Source: Nocardia yamanashiensis NBRC 100130
Lineage (GTDB): Bacteria > Actinomycetota > Actinomycetes > Mycobacteriales > Mycobacteriaceae
NCBI RefSeq assembly: GCF_001613325.1
Contig: NZ_BDCD01000021.1
Location: 124,001-188,000, forward strand
Length of the DNA: 64,000 bases
Direction: 5' to 3'
Shown here in pieces: positions 1 through 8,258 of the stretch. The first letter of the stretch is position 1, and each line of letters starts with the position of its first letter. The translations under genes were made by a program, and so were the position numbers. The notes below the pieces were generated by a model that was not told the origin of the DNA, searched no databases, and saw only the letters and a list, made by a program, of their open reading frames with translations.

Positions 1-79
1 CGTCATCGCCGACGGCGAACCCGAAGCGGTGCAGCGCGATCCGCGCGTGATCGCCGCCTACCTGGGCGCGGCCGCATGA
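1..79 (+). CDS. livG: ABC transporter ATP-binding protein, C-terminal end (LivG-like, partial)
   Basis: Only the last 25 or so codons are inside the window, read from base 2 to a TGA at 77-79. The tail ends in a V-I-A-A-Y-L-G stretch, which resembles the usual C-terminus of LivG/BraF ATPases of branched-chain amino acid importers. The stop overlaps the livF start in an ATGA junction, so the two are translationally coupled. Identity rests mainly on the liv genes that follow; the catalytic motifs lie outside the window. Confidence 0.7.
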   Translation, partial: VIADGEPEAVQRDPRVIAAYLGAAA

Positions 80-801
80 CGGCCGAACCGTTCCTCGTGG
101 TGCGGGACCTGCACGCCGGCTACGGCGGCGCGAAAGTCCTGCACGGCCTGGACTTCTCGGTCGCGCGCGGCGAGGTGTGCGCCATTCTCGGCCCCAATGG
201 CGCGGGCAAGACCACCCTGCTGCGCGCCCTGTGCGGCATGGTGCGGGTGCGTGGCGGCGTCCGGTTGGGTGACGCCGACATCGCCGGCCGCGCTCCGGAA
301 GCCATTGCGCGCCTGGGCGTCGCGCACGTCCCGGAGGGTCGCGGCACCTTCGGCCCGCTCACCGTCGAGGAGAACCTGCGCCTGGGCGCGTACGCCCGCC
401 GCGATCGCCGCGGCGTCGCCGCCGATCTGGAGAGCATGCTCGATTTCTTCCCGGTGCTCGGCGAGAAACTGCACGAACCCGCCGCCGGGCTGTCCGGCGG
501 TCAGCAGCAGATGCTGGCCATCGCCCGCGCGCTCATGCTGCGCCCGCGCCTGCTGCTGCTCGACGAACCGTCATTGGGCTTGTCGCCCTTGGTGACCCAG
601 GAGCTGTTCGGCATCGTGCGCGCCGTCAGCAGGGAGGAACAGCTCACCGTGCTCGTGGTGGAACAGAACGCGCAGCTGGCGCTGGACATCGCCGGCCACG
701 CGCATGTGCTGGAGACCGGCCGGATCGTGCTGTCGGGTCCGGCGGAGGAGATCAAACGGGACGATCAGGTCGCCCGTTCCTATCTGGGATACCGGGGCTG
801 A
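76..801 (+). CDS. livF: Branched-chain amino acid/amide ABC transporter ATP-binding protein LivF
   Basis: A 241-residue cytoplasmic ATPase that powers uptake by a HAAT-family (branched-chain amino acid/amide) ABC importer. Walker A GPNGAGKT is at about residues 39-46, the ABC signature LSGGQQQ at about 139-145 and Walker B LLLLDEP near 158-164. The VPEGRG and LTVEENL motifs are typical of LivF. Length matches the family (about 235-245). The ATG overlaps the upstream livG stop, and livH starts 2 bases after the livF stop, so it sits inside one operon. Amino acids, urea or short amides are all possible substrates for this family; the sequence does not decide between them. Confidence 0.93.
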   Translation: MTAEPFLVVRDLHAGYGGAKVLHGLDFSVARGEVCAILGPNGAGKTTLLRALCGMVRVRGGVRLGDADIAGRAPEAIARLGVAHVPEGRGTFGPLTVEENLRLGAYARRDRRGVAADLESMLDFFPVLGEKLHEPAAGLSGGQQQMLAIARALMLRPRLLLLDEPSLGLSPLVTQELFGIVRAVSREEQLTVLVVEQNAQLALDIAGHAHVLETGRIVLSGPAEEIKRDDQVARSYLGYRG

Positions 802-803
802 CC

Positions 804-1685
804 ATGACCGAATTCCTGCAACAGCTCATCGAAGGCGTCAGCTCGGGCGCCATCTACGGCGGTCTCGCACTGGCCCTGGTGCTCATCTACCGCTTCACCG
901 GCATAGTGAATTTCGCGCAGGGCGAGCTGGCCATGTTCGCGGCCTTCCTGGCCTGGCAGTTCATCGCCGCCGGATTCCCGTTCTGGGCGGCGCTGCTCGC
1001 GACCCTGACGGTGTCGTTCCTGGGCGGCATGCTGATCGAACGGGTGATCATCCGCCCGGTCGAGGGCGCGCCCGAACTGACCCTGGTGATCGTCACCGTC
1101 GGCCTGTTCTTCTTCGTCAATGCCGCGGCCGGCTGGATCTGGTCGTATCAGGTGAAGGCGTTCCCGAACCCCTTCCCGGACAGTGCGTTCCATACCGCCG
1201 GTGTGACGGTGAGCTATCGCAGCCTGGGCGTGATCGTGGTGGTCGGCCTGGTCATGGCCGCGCTCTACCTGCTGTTCCGGCACACCTCGGTCGGCCTGGC
1301 CATGCGCGCCGTGGCCGCGAATCCGCAATCGGCGCGACTGGTCGGTATCCGGGTCGGCCTGGTGCTCGCGCTCGGCTGGGGCCTGGCCGCTCTGGTCGGC
1401 GCGGTCTCCGGCGTGCTCTCCGCGCCGGTGCTCTTCCTCGAACCCAACATGATGGGCGGTGTCCTGATCTACGCCTTCGCGGCGGCCACCCTGGGCGGCT
1501 TCGACAGTCCCGGCGGCGCGGTCGCCGGCGGCCTGATCGTCGGCGTGGCCGAAACCCTCGCCGGCGCGTACGTCGACGCCATCGGCACCGAGCTCAAGAT
1601 CGGGGTGCCGCTGGCGATCATTCTGGGCGTGCTGCTGCTGCGCCCGCAGGGCCTCTTCGGCACGGCGGCGGTGGAACGCGTATGA
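804..1685 (+). CDS. livH: Branched-chain amino acid/amide ABC transporter permease LivH
   Basis: A 293-residue integral membrane permease, one of the two membrane subunits of the HAAT importer. It begins with the typical LivH pattern QQLIEGVSSGAIYGGLALAL and carries FTGIVNFAQGELAMF, the family hallmark near residue 30-45. About eight hydrophobic helices are visible, with the conserved cytoplasmic loop (TSVGLAMRAVAANP) before a helix near residue 170. Length is normal. It overlaps the start of livM by 4 bases (ATGA). Confidence 0.93.
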   Translation: MTEFLQQLIEGVSSGAIYGGLALALVLIYRFTGIVNFAQGELAMFAAFLAWQFIAAGFPFWAALLATLTVSFLGGMLIERVIIRPVEGAPELTLVIVTVGLFFFVNAAAGWIWSYQVKAFPNPFPDSAFHTAGVTVSYRSLGVIVVVGLVMAALYLLFRHTSVGLAMRAVAANPQSARLVGIRVGLVLALGWGLAALVGAVSGVLSAPVLFLEPNMMGGVLIYAFAAATLGGFDSPGGAVAGGLIVGVAETLAGAYVDAIGTELKIGVPLAIILGVLLLRPQGLFGTAAVERV

Positions 1686-2434
1686 GCACAATGACATTCA
1701 CCAGAATGAGCGAGTTCCGGCGGCCGCTCGTCATCGCGGTCCTGATCGCGCTGGCCTGCTACGCCCCGTTCCAACTGCTGCCCTTCCGCACCTTCCAGCT
1801 GGCCATGGCGCTGGTCTACGCGGTCGCCCTGCTCGGCCTGAATCTGCTTGTCGGACAGGCGGGTCAGATCTCGCTGGGGCACGGCGCGTTCTTCGCCGCC
1901 GGCGCGTACACCGCCGCCGTACTCGTGGACCGCTGGGACGTACCGCATTACGCGACCCTCCCGATCGCCGCCCTGGTCGCCTTCGTGCTCGGGTTCGCCC
2001 TCGGCATCCCGGCGCTGCGGCTGCGCGGCCTCTACCTGGCCTTGGTGACCCTGGCCATCGCCATCTTCACGGTCCCGCTGCTCAAGCGCTTCGAATCCGT
2101 CACCGGCGGCTCGATGGGCCTGACCCTGAGCAAGCCCGCCCCGCCGTCCTGGTCCGGGCTGGCCGAGGACCAGTGGCTGTACTTCCTGGCCCTGGCCACC
2201 GCGCTGCTGGCCGGTCTGGTGGTCGGCGGCCTGGGCTCGCTGTGGGGCCCGCTGCTGGGCGGCCTGTTCGTCATGTACGTGCCGAGCCTGGCCCAGGACG
2301 TCAATCAGGCCGCGCCGGGCGTGGTGTTCGGCCTGTTCATCATCGCGGTCATGTACCTCGCGCCGACCGGATTGGCCGGGCTGCCCGGCCGGTCGGCGCA
2401 CCTGTTCCGGAAAGGGAAGAACAATGCGCACTAG
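1682..2434 (+). CDS. livM: Branched-chain amino acid ABC transporter permease LivM, internally shortened
   Basis: A LivM-type permease of 250 residues; the family is usually about 300-350. The N-terminal part is normal, with GLNLLVGQAGQISLGHGAFF near residues 51-70 and RLRGLYLALVTLA near 115-127. The C-terminal part is also normal (GGLGSLWGPLLGG, then YLAPTGL). The stretch that normally lies between them, including the cytoplasmic loop with a GRALxAIRDNE-type motif and the following helices, is absent: the helix after DQWLYFLAL runs straight into VVGGLGSLWGP. The frame stays open, so it looks like an in-frame deletion. ATG 1682 overlaps the livH stop; the 3' end overlaps livK by 11 bases. It may be non-functional or a real short variant. 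Confidence 0.85.
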   Translation: MSTMTFTRMSEFRRPLVIAVLIALACYAPFQLLPFRTFQLAMALVYAVALLGLNLLVGQAGQISLGHGAFFAAGAYTAAVLVDRWDVPHYATLPIAALVAFVLGFALGIPALRLRGLYLALVTLAIAIFTVPLLKRFESVTGGSMGLTLSKPAPPSWSGLAEDQWLYFLALATALLAGLVVGGLGSLWGPLLGGLFVMYVPSLAQDVNQAAPGVVFGLFIIAVMYLAPTGLAGLPGRSAHLFRKGKNNAH

Positions 2435-3674
2435 GACGATTCGCGCCGTGGGCGTGGCGGCGGCGGTGGTCCTCGGGCTCACCGCGTGCGGCGGCCGCGG
2501 CGATACCGGCGGCACCGTCGGCTCGGGCGACTGCGGCGGTCAGCAGACCACCGGCATCACCGCCACCGGCATCAAACTCGGCGGCGTCTACCCGCTGTCG
2601 GGTCCGGCCTCGGCGTACGGCGAACTGCCCAAGGGCGTCCGCGCCTACTTCGACTACCTGAACGCCGAACAGGGCGGCATCTCCGGCCGCAAGGTCGAAT
2701 ACCTGGTCCGCGACGACGGCTACCAGCCGCCCAAGACCGTCGAGGAGGCCCGCCGCCTGGTCGAACAGGATCAGGTCTTCGCCCTCTTCCAAACCCTCGG
2801 CACGCCAACCTCTTCGGCCGTCTGGGATTACCTCAACCAGCGCAAGGTCCCGCAGGTCTTCGTGGCCGGCGGCGCGACCAAATGGGGTTCGGACACCGGC
2901 CATCCGTGGACCATCGGCTGGCAGCCCAGCTACCGCGCCGAAGCCCGCGCCTTCGCGCAATACGTGAAACAGCAGCGCCCCACCGGCACCGTCGCCGTGC
3001 TCTATCAGAACGACGATTTCGGCAAGGATCTGCTGGAGAACTTCGAGCAGGCCATCGCGGGCAGCGGCGTGCAGGTGGTCGCCAAGCAGAGCTACGAGGT
3101 CACCGACCCCACCGTCGAACCCCAGCTCCGCAATCTCGCGAACTCCAAAGCCGATGTGCTGCTGAACTTCTCCACCCCGAAGTTCGCCTCCCAGGCCCTG
3201 GCCGCCGACTCGCGCAACCCCGACTGGAACCCGCTGCACATCGTGTCGATGGTCGCCAACGCGGTCACCGTCCTGAAGCCGGTCGGCTTCGAGAACGTGC
3301 AGGGCGTGGTCAGCGCCGCCTACACCAAGGACCCCTCCGATCCCCAGTGGGCGAACGACGCCGCCATGAAGGCCTACCGCGAGAAGCTGGCCAAGTACGC
3401 CCCCGACGCCGACCCGACGAACCAGTACACCCTGGTCGGCTGGACCGCCGCCGAAAGCTTCCACAAGGCCATGGCCGCCGCCGAATGCCCGACCCGCGAG
3501 GGACTTCGCGATTCCGTCCGCGCCCTCTCCGACATCCCGGTGGATCTCCTGCTCCCCGGCATCACCCTGAAAACCGGCCCCGGCGATGCCTTCCCGATGG
3601 AAGCCGTCCGCATCCAGCGTTTCGAGGGCGATCACTGGGCGTCCACCGGCGACATCATCGACACCAGCAAGTAG
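2424..3674 (+). CDS. livK: Substrate-binding lipoprotein of branched-chain amino acid/amide ABC transporter
   Basis: A 416-residue exported lipoprotein. The signal peptide ends in the lipobox LTAC (Cys near residue 20), so the protein should be lipid-anchored outside the membrane. The mature part is a type I periplasmic-binding fold of the Leu/Ile/Val family: GGVYPLSGPASAYG near the start, VLYQNDDFGKDLLENF near the middle and a ligand-lobe segment GVVSAAYTKDP. It captures ligand for the permease genes livHM just upstream, with which it overlaps by 11 bases. Ligand cannot be predicted from sequence alone. Confidence 0.9.
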   Translation: MRTRTIRAVGVAAAVVLGLTACGGRGDTGGTVGSGDCGGQQTTGITATGIKLGGVYPLSGPASAYGELPKGVRAYFDYLNAEQGGISGRKVEYLVRDDGYQPPKTVEEARRLVEQDQVFALFQTLGTPTSSAVWDYLNQRKVPQVFVAGGATKWGSDTGHPWTIGWQPSYRAEARAFAQYVKQQRPTGTVAVLYQNDDFGKDLLENFEQAIAGSGVQVVAKQSYEVTDPTVEPQLRNLANSKADVLLNFSTPKFASQALAADSRNPDWNPLHIVSMVANAVTVLKPVGFENVQGVVSAAYTKDPSDPQWANDAAMKAYREKLAKYAPDADPTNQYTLVGWTAAESFHKAMAAAECPTREGLRDSVRALSDIPVDLLLPGITLKTGPGDAFPMEAVRIQRFEGDHWASTGDIIDTSK

Positions 3675-3692
3675 CCCGGAACCGAACCGGGC
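3674..3692 (+). terminator. Hairpin after livK
   Basis: GCCCGG, a 7-base loop and CCGGGC form a perfect 6-bp stem starting at the livK stop codon. There is no T-tract, so it is only a weak candidate for ending the liv operon before the next gene at 3704. Confidence 0.35.
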
Positions 3693-3703
3693 AGAATCGA
3701 CCA

Positions 3704-4726
3704 ATGGGTTCGACCAGACTGCCCGGTTCCCAGACCGATCCCCGCCGTTATTGGGCCGGGCTCGGTCTGGGCCTGTCGATCGGCGCGGGGGTGGCGGTGC
3801 AGGCCCGGGTCAACGGCGAATTGGGGGAGCGCCTGGGCGACGGCGTGGCGGCCGCGGCGATCAGCTTCGGTTCCGGCCTGGCCGTACTGCTTCTGCTGCT
3901 GTCCGTCAGCCCGAACCTGCGAGCCGGCCTGGGTAAAGTCCGCGCAGCCCTGAGCGCCGATCGGGCTTCGGTCGATTCGGGCAGAGCTGAACCGCGCCTG
4001 CACTGGTGGCACCTGCTCGGCGGCCTGTGCGGCGCGTTCTTCGTTGCGTCCCAGGGACTTACGGTGGTCATGCTCGGCGTCACCGTCTTCACCGTGGCGG
4101 CCGTCTCCGGGCAGTTGGTGAGCAGTCTGGTGGTGGATCGGCTGGGCTTGGGCCCGGCCGGGCGCACCCCGGTGACGGTCTGGCGACTGGTGGCCGCGAT
4201 CCTGGCCCTGGCGGCGGTCACGCTGACGGCGGCAGGCCGCGCGGGTCACGCCGTGGCGGGGCCCGCTTCGGACCTGCTGCGCGGCACACCCACGGCGATC
4301 CTGATCATCCTGCCCGCCCTGGCCGGTATCGGTCTGGCCTGGCAGCAGGCGGTGAACGGCCGGGTGGGCGCGGTCGGCGGCCCGCTCTCGGCGACCTTCA
4401 CGAATTTCGCCGTGGGCACGGTGGCGCTACTACTGGCCGAAGCGCTGTTGCGATCGCGCTCCGGCTGGTCGATGCGATTCCCGTCCGAACCATGGCTCTA
4501 CCTGGGCGGTTCGATCGGCGTCGTCTTCATTGCCGCCGCCGTACTGGCCGTGCGCTGGATCGGCGTACTGCTGCTGGGCCTCACCTCGGTGGCCGGTCAG
4601 CTGTTCATGTCGCTGCTGCTCGACCTGATCGTGCCGACCGGCCCGGGCCTGTCGGTAACCGCCGTCCTCGGATGCACACTGACCTTCATCGCGGTAGCCG
4701 TAGCGGCGGTCCGACCCGCGAAATAG
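3704..4726 (+). CDS. DMT-superfamily membrane protein of the YdcZ/DUF606 type, two-domain
   Basis: A 340-residue membrane protein with about ten hydrophobic helices arranged as two similar halves. Each half has the DUF606 (YdcZ) pattern: IGAGVAVQARVNGELGERLG near residue 26-45 and IGLAWQQAVNGRVGAVGGPLSATFTNF near 210-235. Single-domain YdcZ proteins are about 150 residues, so this is the fused form common in actinobacteria. Function is unknown; the superfamily includes small-metabolite exporters. It starts 29 bases after livK but behind a possible hairpin, so it may be its own unit. ATG 3704 gives the expected short N-terminus before the first helix. Confidence 0.8.
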   Translation: MGSTRLPGSQTDPRRYWAGLGLGLSIGAGVAVQARVNGELGERLGDGVAAAAISFGSGLAVLLLLLSVSPNLRAGLGKVRAALSADRASVDSGRAEPRLHWWHLLGGLCGAFFVASQGLTVVMLGVTVFTVAAVSGQLVSSLVVDRLGLGPAGRTPVTVWRLVAAILALAAVTLTAAGRAGHAVAGPASDLLRGTPTAILIILPALAGIGLAWQQAVNGRVGAVGGPLSATFTNFAVGTVALLLAEALLRSRSGWSMRFPSEPWLYLGGSIGVVFIAAAVLAVRWIGVLLLGLTSVAGQLFMSLLLDLIVPTGPGLSVTAVLGCTLTFIAVAVAAVRPAK

Positions 4727-4746
4727 CCCCCGGCGGCGACGAATTC

Positions 4747-4775
4747 CTCCGGCCGACGCCCTGTGCCGGCCGGAG
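4747..4775. terminator. Bidirectional hairpin between convergent genes
   Basis: CTCCGGCCG and CGGCCGGAG form a perfect 9-bp stem with an 11-base loop in the short gap between two genes that converge here. It lies where a shared terminator is expected. There is no clear T-tract. Confidence 0.55.
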
Positions 4776-4783
4776 TCGCGTGA

Positions 4784-6325
4784 TCAGAGCTTGCGCGAGC
4801 GCAGTTCGTGGCCCTTGGACGTCTTGCAACGCCCCGATTCCAGATCCCACTGCCAGCCGTGCAGATTGCAGGTGAGGGTATTGCCTTCCACCACGCCGAA
4901 TTTCGACAGATCCGCCTTCAGGTGCGGGCAGCGGCGCTGTACTTCCCAGCCCGCCAGTTCGGTGGACGCGGAATCGTCGTGCGCTTCGGAGAACCAGCCG
5001 TCGGCGTACGCGATGCGCTCATCGGTCAGGCATTTGAAGAAGGTGTAGAGGAATTCGTTGTAGCCGCCGATCCGCCAGGTGGTGAATCGGGTGGACAGGA
5101 AAATGGTGTTCACCCAGTCGGGTTCGTTGTCGCGCAGCACCGTCCGCACCAGCACCGGATCGATCCGGAACCCGTAGCGGTACTTGCCTTCTCCCTCGAT
5201 GGGCTCGCGCACCACCCGCTTGGGGAAGTCCAGCACCACGGTCTCCGCGCCCATGACGAGCCCGACCGGATACCCGATGCCGTCGCAGATGAGATCGCTC
5301 TGCGCCATGATCGGCTCGAAGAGGTCCTTGAGCCGGCCCAGCAGCGGCCCGTCGTCCTCGTTCGCCCAGGTCGCCTTCTCGGCGGCGATGATCGGCGCGA
5401 ACCGCTGCGCCATGGCCTCGATATAAGCGGCCTTGTCGCCGTAGATGGTGTCCGGCACCACCGGATGCGACAGCGAATTCAGCGTCTTGCCGGTCAGATC
5501 CACCGTCGAGCCCGGAATCATGAGCAGTCCGCCGTCATTGCCGTGGATGCTCATCTGCTCCAGGAACACGATCTGGTCGGGGAAGATATTGCCCTCGTCC
5601 CCGTGATCGTCGTTCAGGTAGCGCAGCTCGTCGTCGAGGAAGACCGGCGGCCCGGCGGACGGCACCACCCAGGTGGCCCCGACCTGCTCGATATAGGAGC
5701 GACAGCGGTCCATGCCGCGCTGGCGCTTCTGCTTGCCGAAATTGGCCTTGGTCTTGGCCGGGATGTCGTACACCATCGGGTACCAGATGGCCCCGGAGTA
5801 CTGCAGCAGGTGAATGTCGACGTGCCCGAATGCGTCGTGCAGCACATCCATGTCGACCGGCCGCGCGTCGTTCATGTTGAAGCACACGGTCTCCCCGTCG
5901 GAGACCACCAGCCCGGAGTCGCCGATCGGCCCGTCCGCGGGCGCGCGCAGGGCGATGATCATGACGTCCAGGTCGCCGCCCGGCCCGGTCACGGTGTGCT
6001 TGACCGAGTCCTCGGTCTCGAAGAACTTGTGGAACCCGAGCGCTTCCAGCTCGCGCTTGAGGTCCGGCACCGGATAGTCCGGCAGCAGCACCGTCGCGTC
6101 CTTGTTGACGTGCCGCTTCAGATGCTCGGCATCGAAGTGGTCGCGGTGCAGATGCGATACGTAGAGGAAATCGCAGTTGCCCAAGTCGTCCCAGTCGAGC
6201 TGGGTATTGTCCGGAAAGGGAACCCACGAGGCGAAATACGCGGGGTTGACCCATGGATCGCAGAGGATCGTCCCGGCCGCGGTTCGGATGTGGAAACCGG
6301 CGTGTCCGACGCTGGTGATCTGCAC
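4784..6325 (-). CDS. Metallo-beta-lactamase-fold protein with C-terminal Rieske [2Fe-2S] domain
   Basis: A 513-residue soluble two-domain protein. The N-terminal half is an MBL-fold hydrolase domain with the metal motif HLHRDH (H58, H60, D62, H63). The C-terminus is a Rieske domain with C466-x-H468 and C486-x-x-H489, the ligands of a [2Fe-2S] cluster. This architecture resembles CMP-N-acetylneuraminate hydroxylase-like proteins and, from memory, M. tuberculosis Rv3818, a protein of almost the same length. The substrate is unknown; an oxygenase or redox role is inferred from the Rieske centre. In M. tuberculosis the homologue also lies near acyltransferase and cell-wall genes, as here. Confidence 0.85.
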   Translation of the reverse strand: MQITSVGHAGFHIRTAAGTILCDPWVNPAYFASWVPFPDNTQLDWDDLGNCDFLYVSHLHRDHFDAEHLKRHVNKDATVLLPDYPVPDLKRELEALGFHKFFETEDSVKHTVTGPGGDLDVMIIALRAPADGPIGDSGLVVSDGETVCFNMNDARPVDMDVLHDAFGHVDIHLLQYSGAIWYPMVYDIPAKTKANFGKQKRQRGMDRCRSYIEQVGATWVVPSAGPPVFLDDELRYLNDDHGDEGNIFPDQIVFLEQMSIHGNDGGLLMIPGSTVDLTGKTLNSLSHPVVPDTIYGDKAAYIEAMAQRFAPIIAAEKATWANEDDGPLLGRLKDLFEPIMAQSDLICDGIGYPVGLVMGAETVVLDFPKRVVREPIEGEGKYRYGFRIDPVLVRTVLRDNEPDWVNTIFLSTRFTTWRIGGYNEFLYTFFKCLTDERIAYADGWFSEAHDDSASTELAGWEVQRRCPHLKADLSKFGVVEGNTLTCNLHGWQWDLESGRCKTSKGHELRSRKL

Positions 6326-6369
6326 GAGCTTCTTCCTCCCTGACCGTTACCAGCCACCAAGACTACTGG

Positions 6370-7212
6370 CTACCCCGACAGGTCGCCGATGCAGTAACCC
6401 TCGGCGCCCGACTCGAGGGTGTATGTCTGTTTTTTCGTAATTCCCGCGGTGATGGTGACCGGAACGGTCACGGTGATGTATTTCCCACGCGGCCATTCGG
6501 ATTCGATGGCGCCGTCCACGAACGCCGCCACCCCCGTCGTGCGCCCCGGATTGCCCGCCAGCGGCGGCAGGCCCGACGCGCCGGTCCGATTCGGATTCCA
6601 GCCGGGTGCCGCGGCGCACACCAGCGGATACGCGCTCTCCTGATCCTCCGGCGACAGCGGTTTCCCGATCGACCGGGCCAGGAAGCGCCGCACCGTGTGC
6701 CGCGCGTCGGCATCGTTCACCGCGATCGGCGCGCCCGCCTTGTACACATAGGGGCACACGGTCTGCCCGGTGGCGATGGCCCGATCCGGCAGGACCACGG
6801 TGACCTTCTCCCCGTACCAGCGCACCGTCGAATCCTCGGCTACACCCTGCACGCCCAGCGCATCGATGATGGCCTGCGCATCGCCGTACATATCGCGCAC
6901 GTTCTTGGGCGCCATGTTCCAGCAGCGCTCGGTCAATTCGGCGATGCTCTGCGTCCGCACCAGCACGGCGAACCCGGCGATGGCCCGCACCGCCCCCGGG
7001 CTGTCCCGCACCTCCGACATGGCCACCCCGTACCGCGGCTGGGCCGGACCGCCGGTAGCGCTCGCGCCGGCCTCGGCCCGCGCGCTGTCATATCCCTCGC
7101 CCGGCACCCCGACCGCCGCATCACATCCCGCCAGCAGGCAGGCCACCGCCGCCACCCCGCCCAACCATCCGCCGCGCCTGCGGCCGAGCCGTGCAGTCCG
7201 GGCATTCTCCAC
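6370..7212 (-). CDS. Predicted lipoprotein of unknown function
   Basis: A 280-residue exported protein. An Arg-rich N-terminus is followed by a hydrophobic stretch ending in lipobox LLAGC (Cys near residue 29), so it should be a surface lipoprotein. The mature part has several Cys residues (CWNM, CPYVY, LVCAA, YCIGD) that could form disulfides. I recognise no family. It lies 44 bases upstream of the Rieske gene on the same strand and could be co-transcribed with it. Divergently, a PlsC gene starts 108 bases away. The start was chosen because it gives a complete signal peptide. Confidence 0.7.
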   Translation of the reverse strand: MENARTARLGRRRGGWLGGVAAVACLLAGCDAAVGVPGEGYDSARAEAGASATGGPAQPRYGVAMSEVRDSPGAVRAIAGFAVLVRTQSIAELTERCWNMAPKNVRDMYGDAQAIIDALGVQGVAEDSTVRWYGEKVTVVLPDRAIATGQTVCPYVYKAGAPIAVNDADARHTVRRFLARSIGKPLSPEDQESAYPLVCAAAPGWNPNRTGASGLPPLAGNPGRTTGVAAFVDGAIESEWPRGKYITVTVPVTITAGITKKQTYTLESGAEGYCIGDLSG

Positions 7213-7305
7213 TCGTACGAACCTCTTTCGTGTCCTGATGGCCGGTCGGACTCACAGCCGGGTGCGGGTGTTGCCTGGGTCACTGGCCTGCGGTGAAGCA
7301 GCGAC

Positions 7306-7311
7306 TAGGCT
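7306..7311 (+). promoter_or_regulatory. -10 element TAGGCT upstream of the acyltransferase
   Basis: TAGGCT fits the actinobacterial TANNNT -10 and ends 9 bases before GTG 7321. No Shine-Dalgarno sequence lies between them, so a leaderless or nearly leaderless transcript is likely. Confidence 0.4.
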
Positions 7312-7320
7312 AGCGGACTT

Positions 7321-8070
7321 GTGGAACCCGTCTACTTCCCCGTCATCGGGCTGGCTCGCACCGTCTTCGCGCTGCAGGGCCTGAAGTTCACCGTCAAGGG
7401 CGACGAAAACATTCCGGCGACCGGTGGCGCGGTCATCGCCATCAATCACACCGGCTATATGGACTTCACGTACGCGGGCCTGCCCGCGCGTACGACGAAG
7501 CGCTATATCCGGTTCATGGCGAAGAAGGAGGTCTTCGACAATCCGGTGGGCGGCCCGATCATGCGGGCGCTCAAGCATATTCCGGTCGATCGCGCCGCGG
7601 GCGCCGACTCCTACCACGAGGCCGTGAACCGGCTCCGCGCCGGCGAATTGGTGGGCGTCTACCCGGAGGCCACCATCAGCCGCAGTTTCGAATTGAAGGA
7701 ATTCAAGTCGGGCGCGGCGCGGATGGCGATCGAGGCCGGGGTGCCGATCATTCCGATGACCATCTGGGGCGCGCAGCGGGTCTGGACCAAGGGCTTCCCG
7801 AAGCGACTGGGCCGCACCAACACTCCCATCTCGATCGCCGTCGGCAAGCCGATCCAGCCGTACGAACCGTCCTCGGCGCTGACCGAAGAGCTGCACCGCA
7901 CCATGCAGGAAATGCTGCTCGACCTGCAAAAGGACTACGAGCACGAGCAGGGCGCGTACTGGGTCCCCGCGCGATTGGGCGGCAGTGCACCGACTCTCGA
8001 AGAGGCGAACGCGCTCGATCAGGCGGAAGCGGCCGAGAAGGCCGCGCGCCGCGCCCAGCGTCCCGAATGA
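7321..8070 (+). CDS. 1-acyl-glycerol-phosphate acyltransferase family protein (PlsC-like)
   Basis: A 249-residue membrane-associated acyltransferase. The catalytic HX4D motif appears as NHTGYMD at about residues 42-48, and the acceptor-binding block as YPEATISRSFELKEF, the counterpart of the EGTRS block. A third conserved region reads GVPIIPMTIWGAQRVW. The family transfers acyl chains from acyl-CoA to lysophosphatidate or related acceptors in phospholipid synthesis. M. tuberculosis has several such genes (Rv3814c-Rv3816c) in the same neighbourhood, from memory. GTG 7321 has no ribosome-binding site but sits just after a -10-like TAGGCT. A strong hairpin follows the stop. Confidence 0.88.
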   Translation: MEPVYFPVIGLARTVFALQGLKFTVKGDENIPATGGAVIAINHTGYMDFTYAGLPARTTKRYIRFMAKKEVFDNPVGGPIMRALKHIPVDRAAGADSYHEAVNRLRAGELVGVYPEATISRSFELKEFKSGAARMAIEAGVPIIPMTIWGAQRVWTKGFPKRLGRTNTPISIAVGKPIQPYEPSSALTEELHRTMQEMLLDLQKDYEHEQGAYWVPARLGGSAPTLEEANALDQAEAAEKAARRAQRPE

Positions 8071-8090
8071 CCGCTTCGCGCAAGTAAAAG

Positions 8091-8119
8091 GGGGCCCGGG
8101 GGTATGACCCCCGAGCCCC
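8091..8119 (+). terminator. Intrinsic terminator-like hairpin after the acyltransferase gene
   Basis: A 12-bp stem (11 pairs, one mismatch) of G-rich and C-rich arms around a TATGA loop begins 21 bases after the stop codon. It is GC-rich and lacks a long T-tract, as is common in actinobacteria. Confidence 0.65.
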
Positions 8120-8207
8120 GGTTCGTCACAACGGTGACCTGGAAGGGGCGGACCGGCACGGTCCGGCATTCCCGTGCTGATCACACCCCTCCCAGACCTG
8201 CACACCG

Positions 8208-8244
8208 ATCGTTCGGGCCGATGAGGAGGACCAACCCGAACGAT
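8208..8244 (-). terminator. Inverted repeat downstream of amtB
   Basis: ATCGTTCGGG and CCCGAACGAT are perfect 10-bp arms separated by 17 bases, beginning 14 bases beyond the amtB stop on the minus strand. Position suggests a terminator or mRNA-stabilising hairpin. The long loop and lack of a T-tract keep this tentative. Confidence 0.4.
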
Positions 8245-8258
8245 GGTGCGGGCCACTG

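Noticed and set aside
2486..4726. A 746-codon open frame that would fuse an Arg/His-rich sequence to the DMT membrane protein
   Set aside because: The first 406 codons are a shifted reading of livK. The real gene begins at ATG 3704.
4808..6343. A 511-codon open frame opposite the MBL/Rieske gene, and similar long frames opposite amtB, aftB and others
   Set aside because: High GC leaves antisense frames open. These are His/Arg/Gln-rich, have no domains and mirror well-supported genes.
8149..8165. CGGACCG-GCA-CGGTCCG inverted repeat in the gap between plsC and amtB
   Set aside because: A perfect but short palindrome with no clear position relative to a promoter or stop. The neighbouring hairpins explain termination better.
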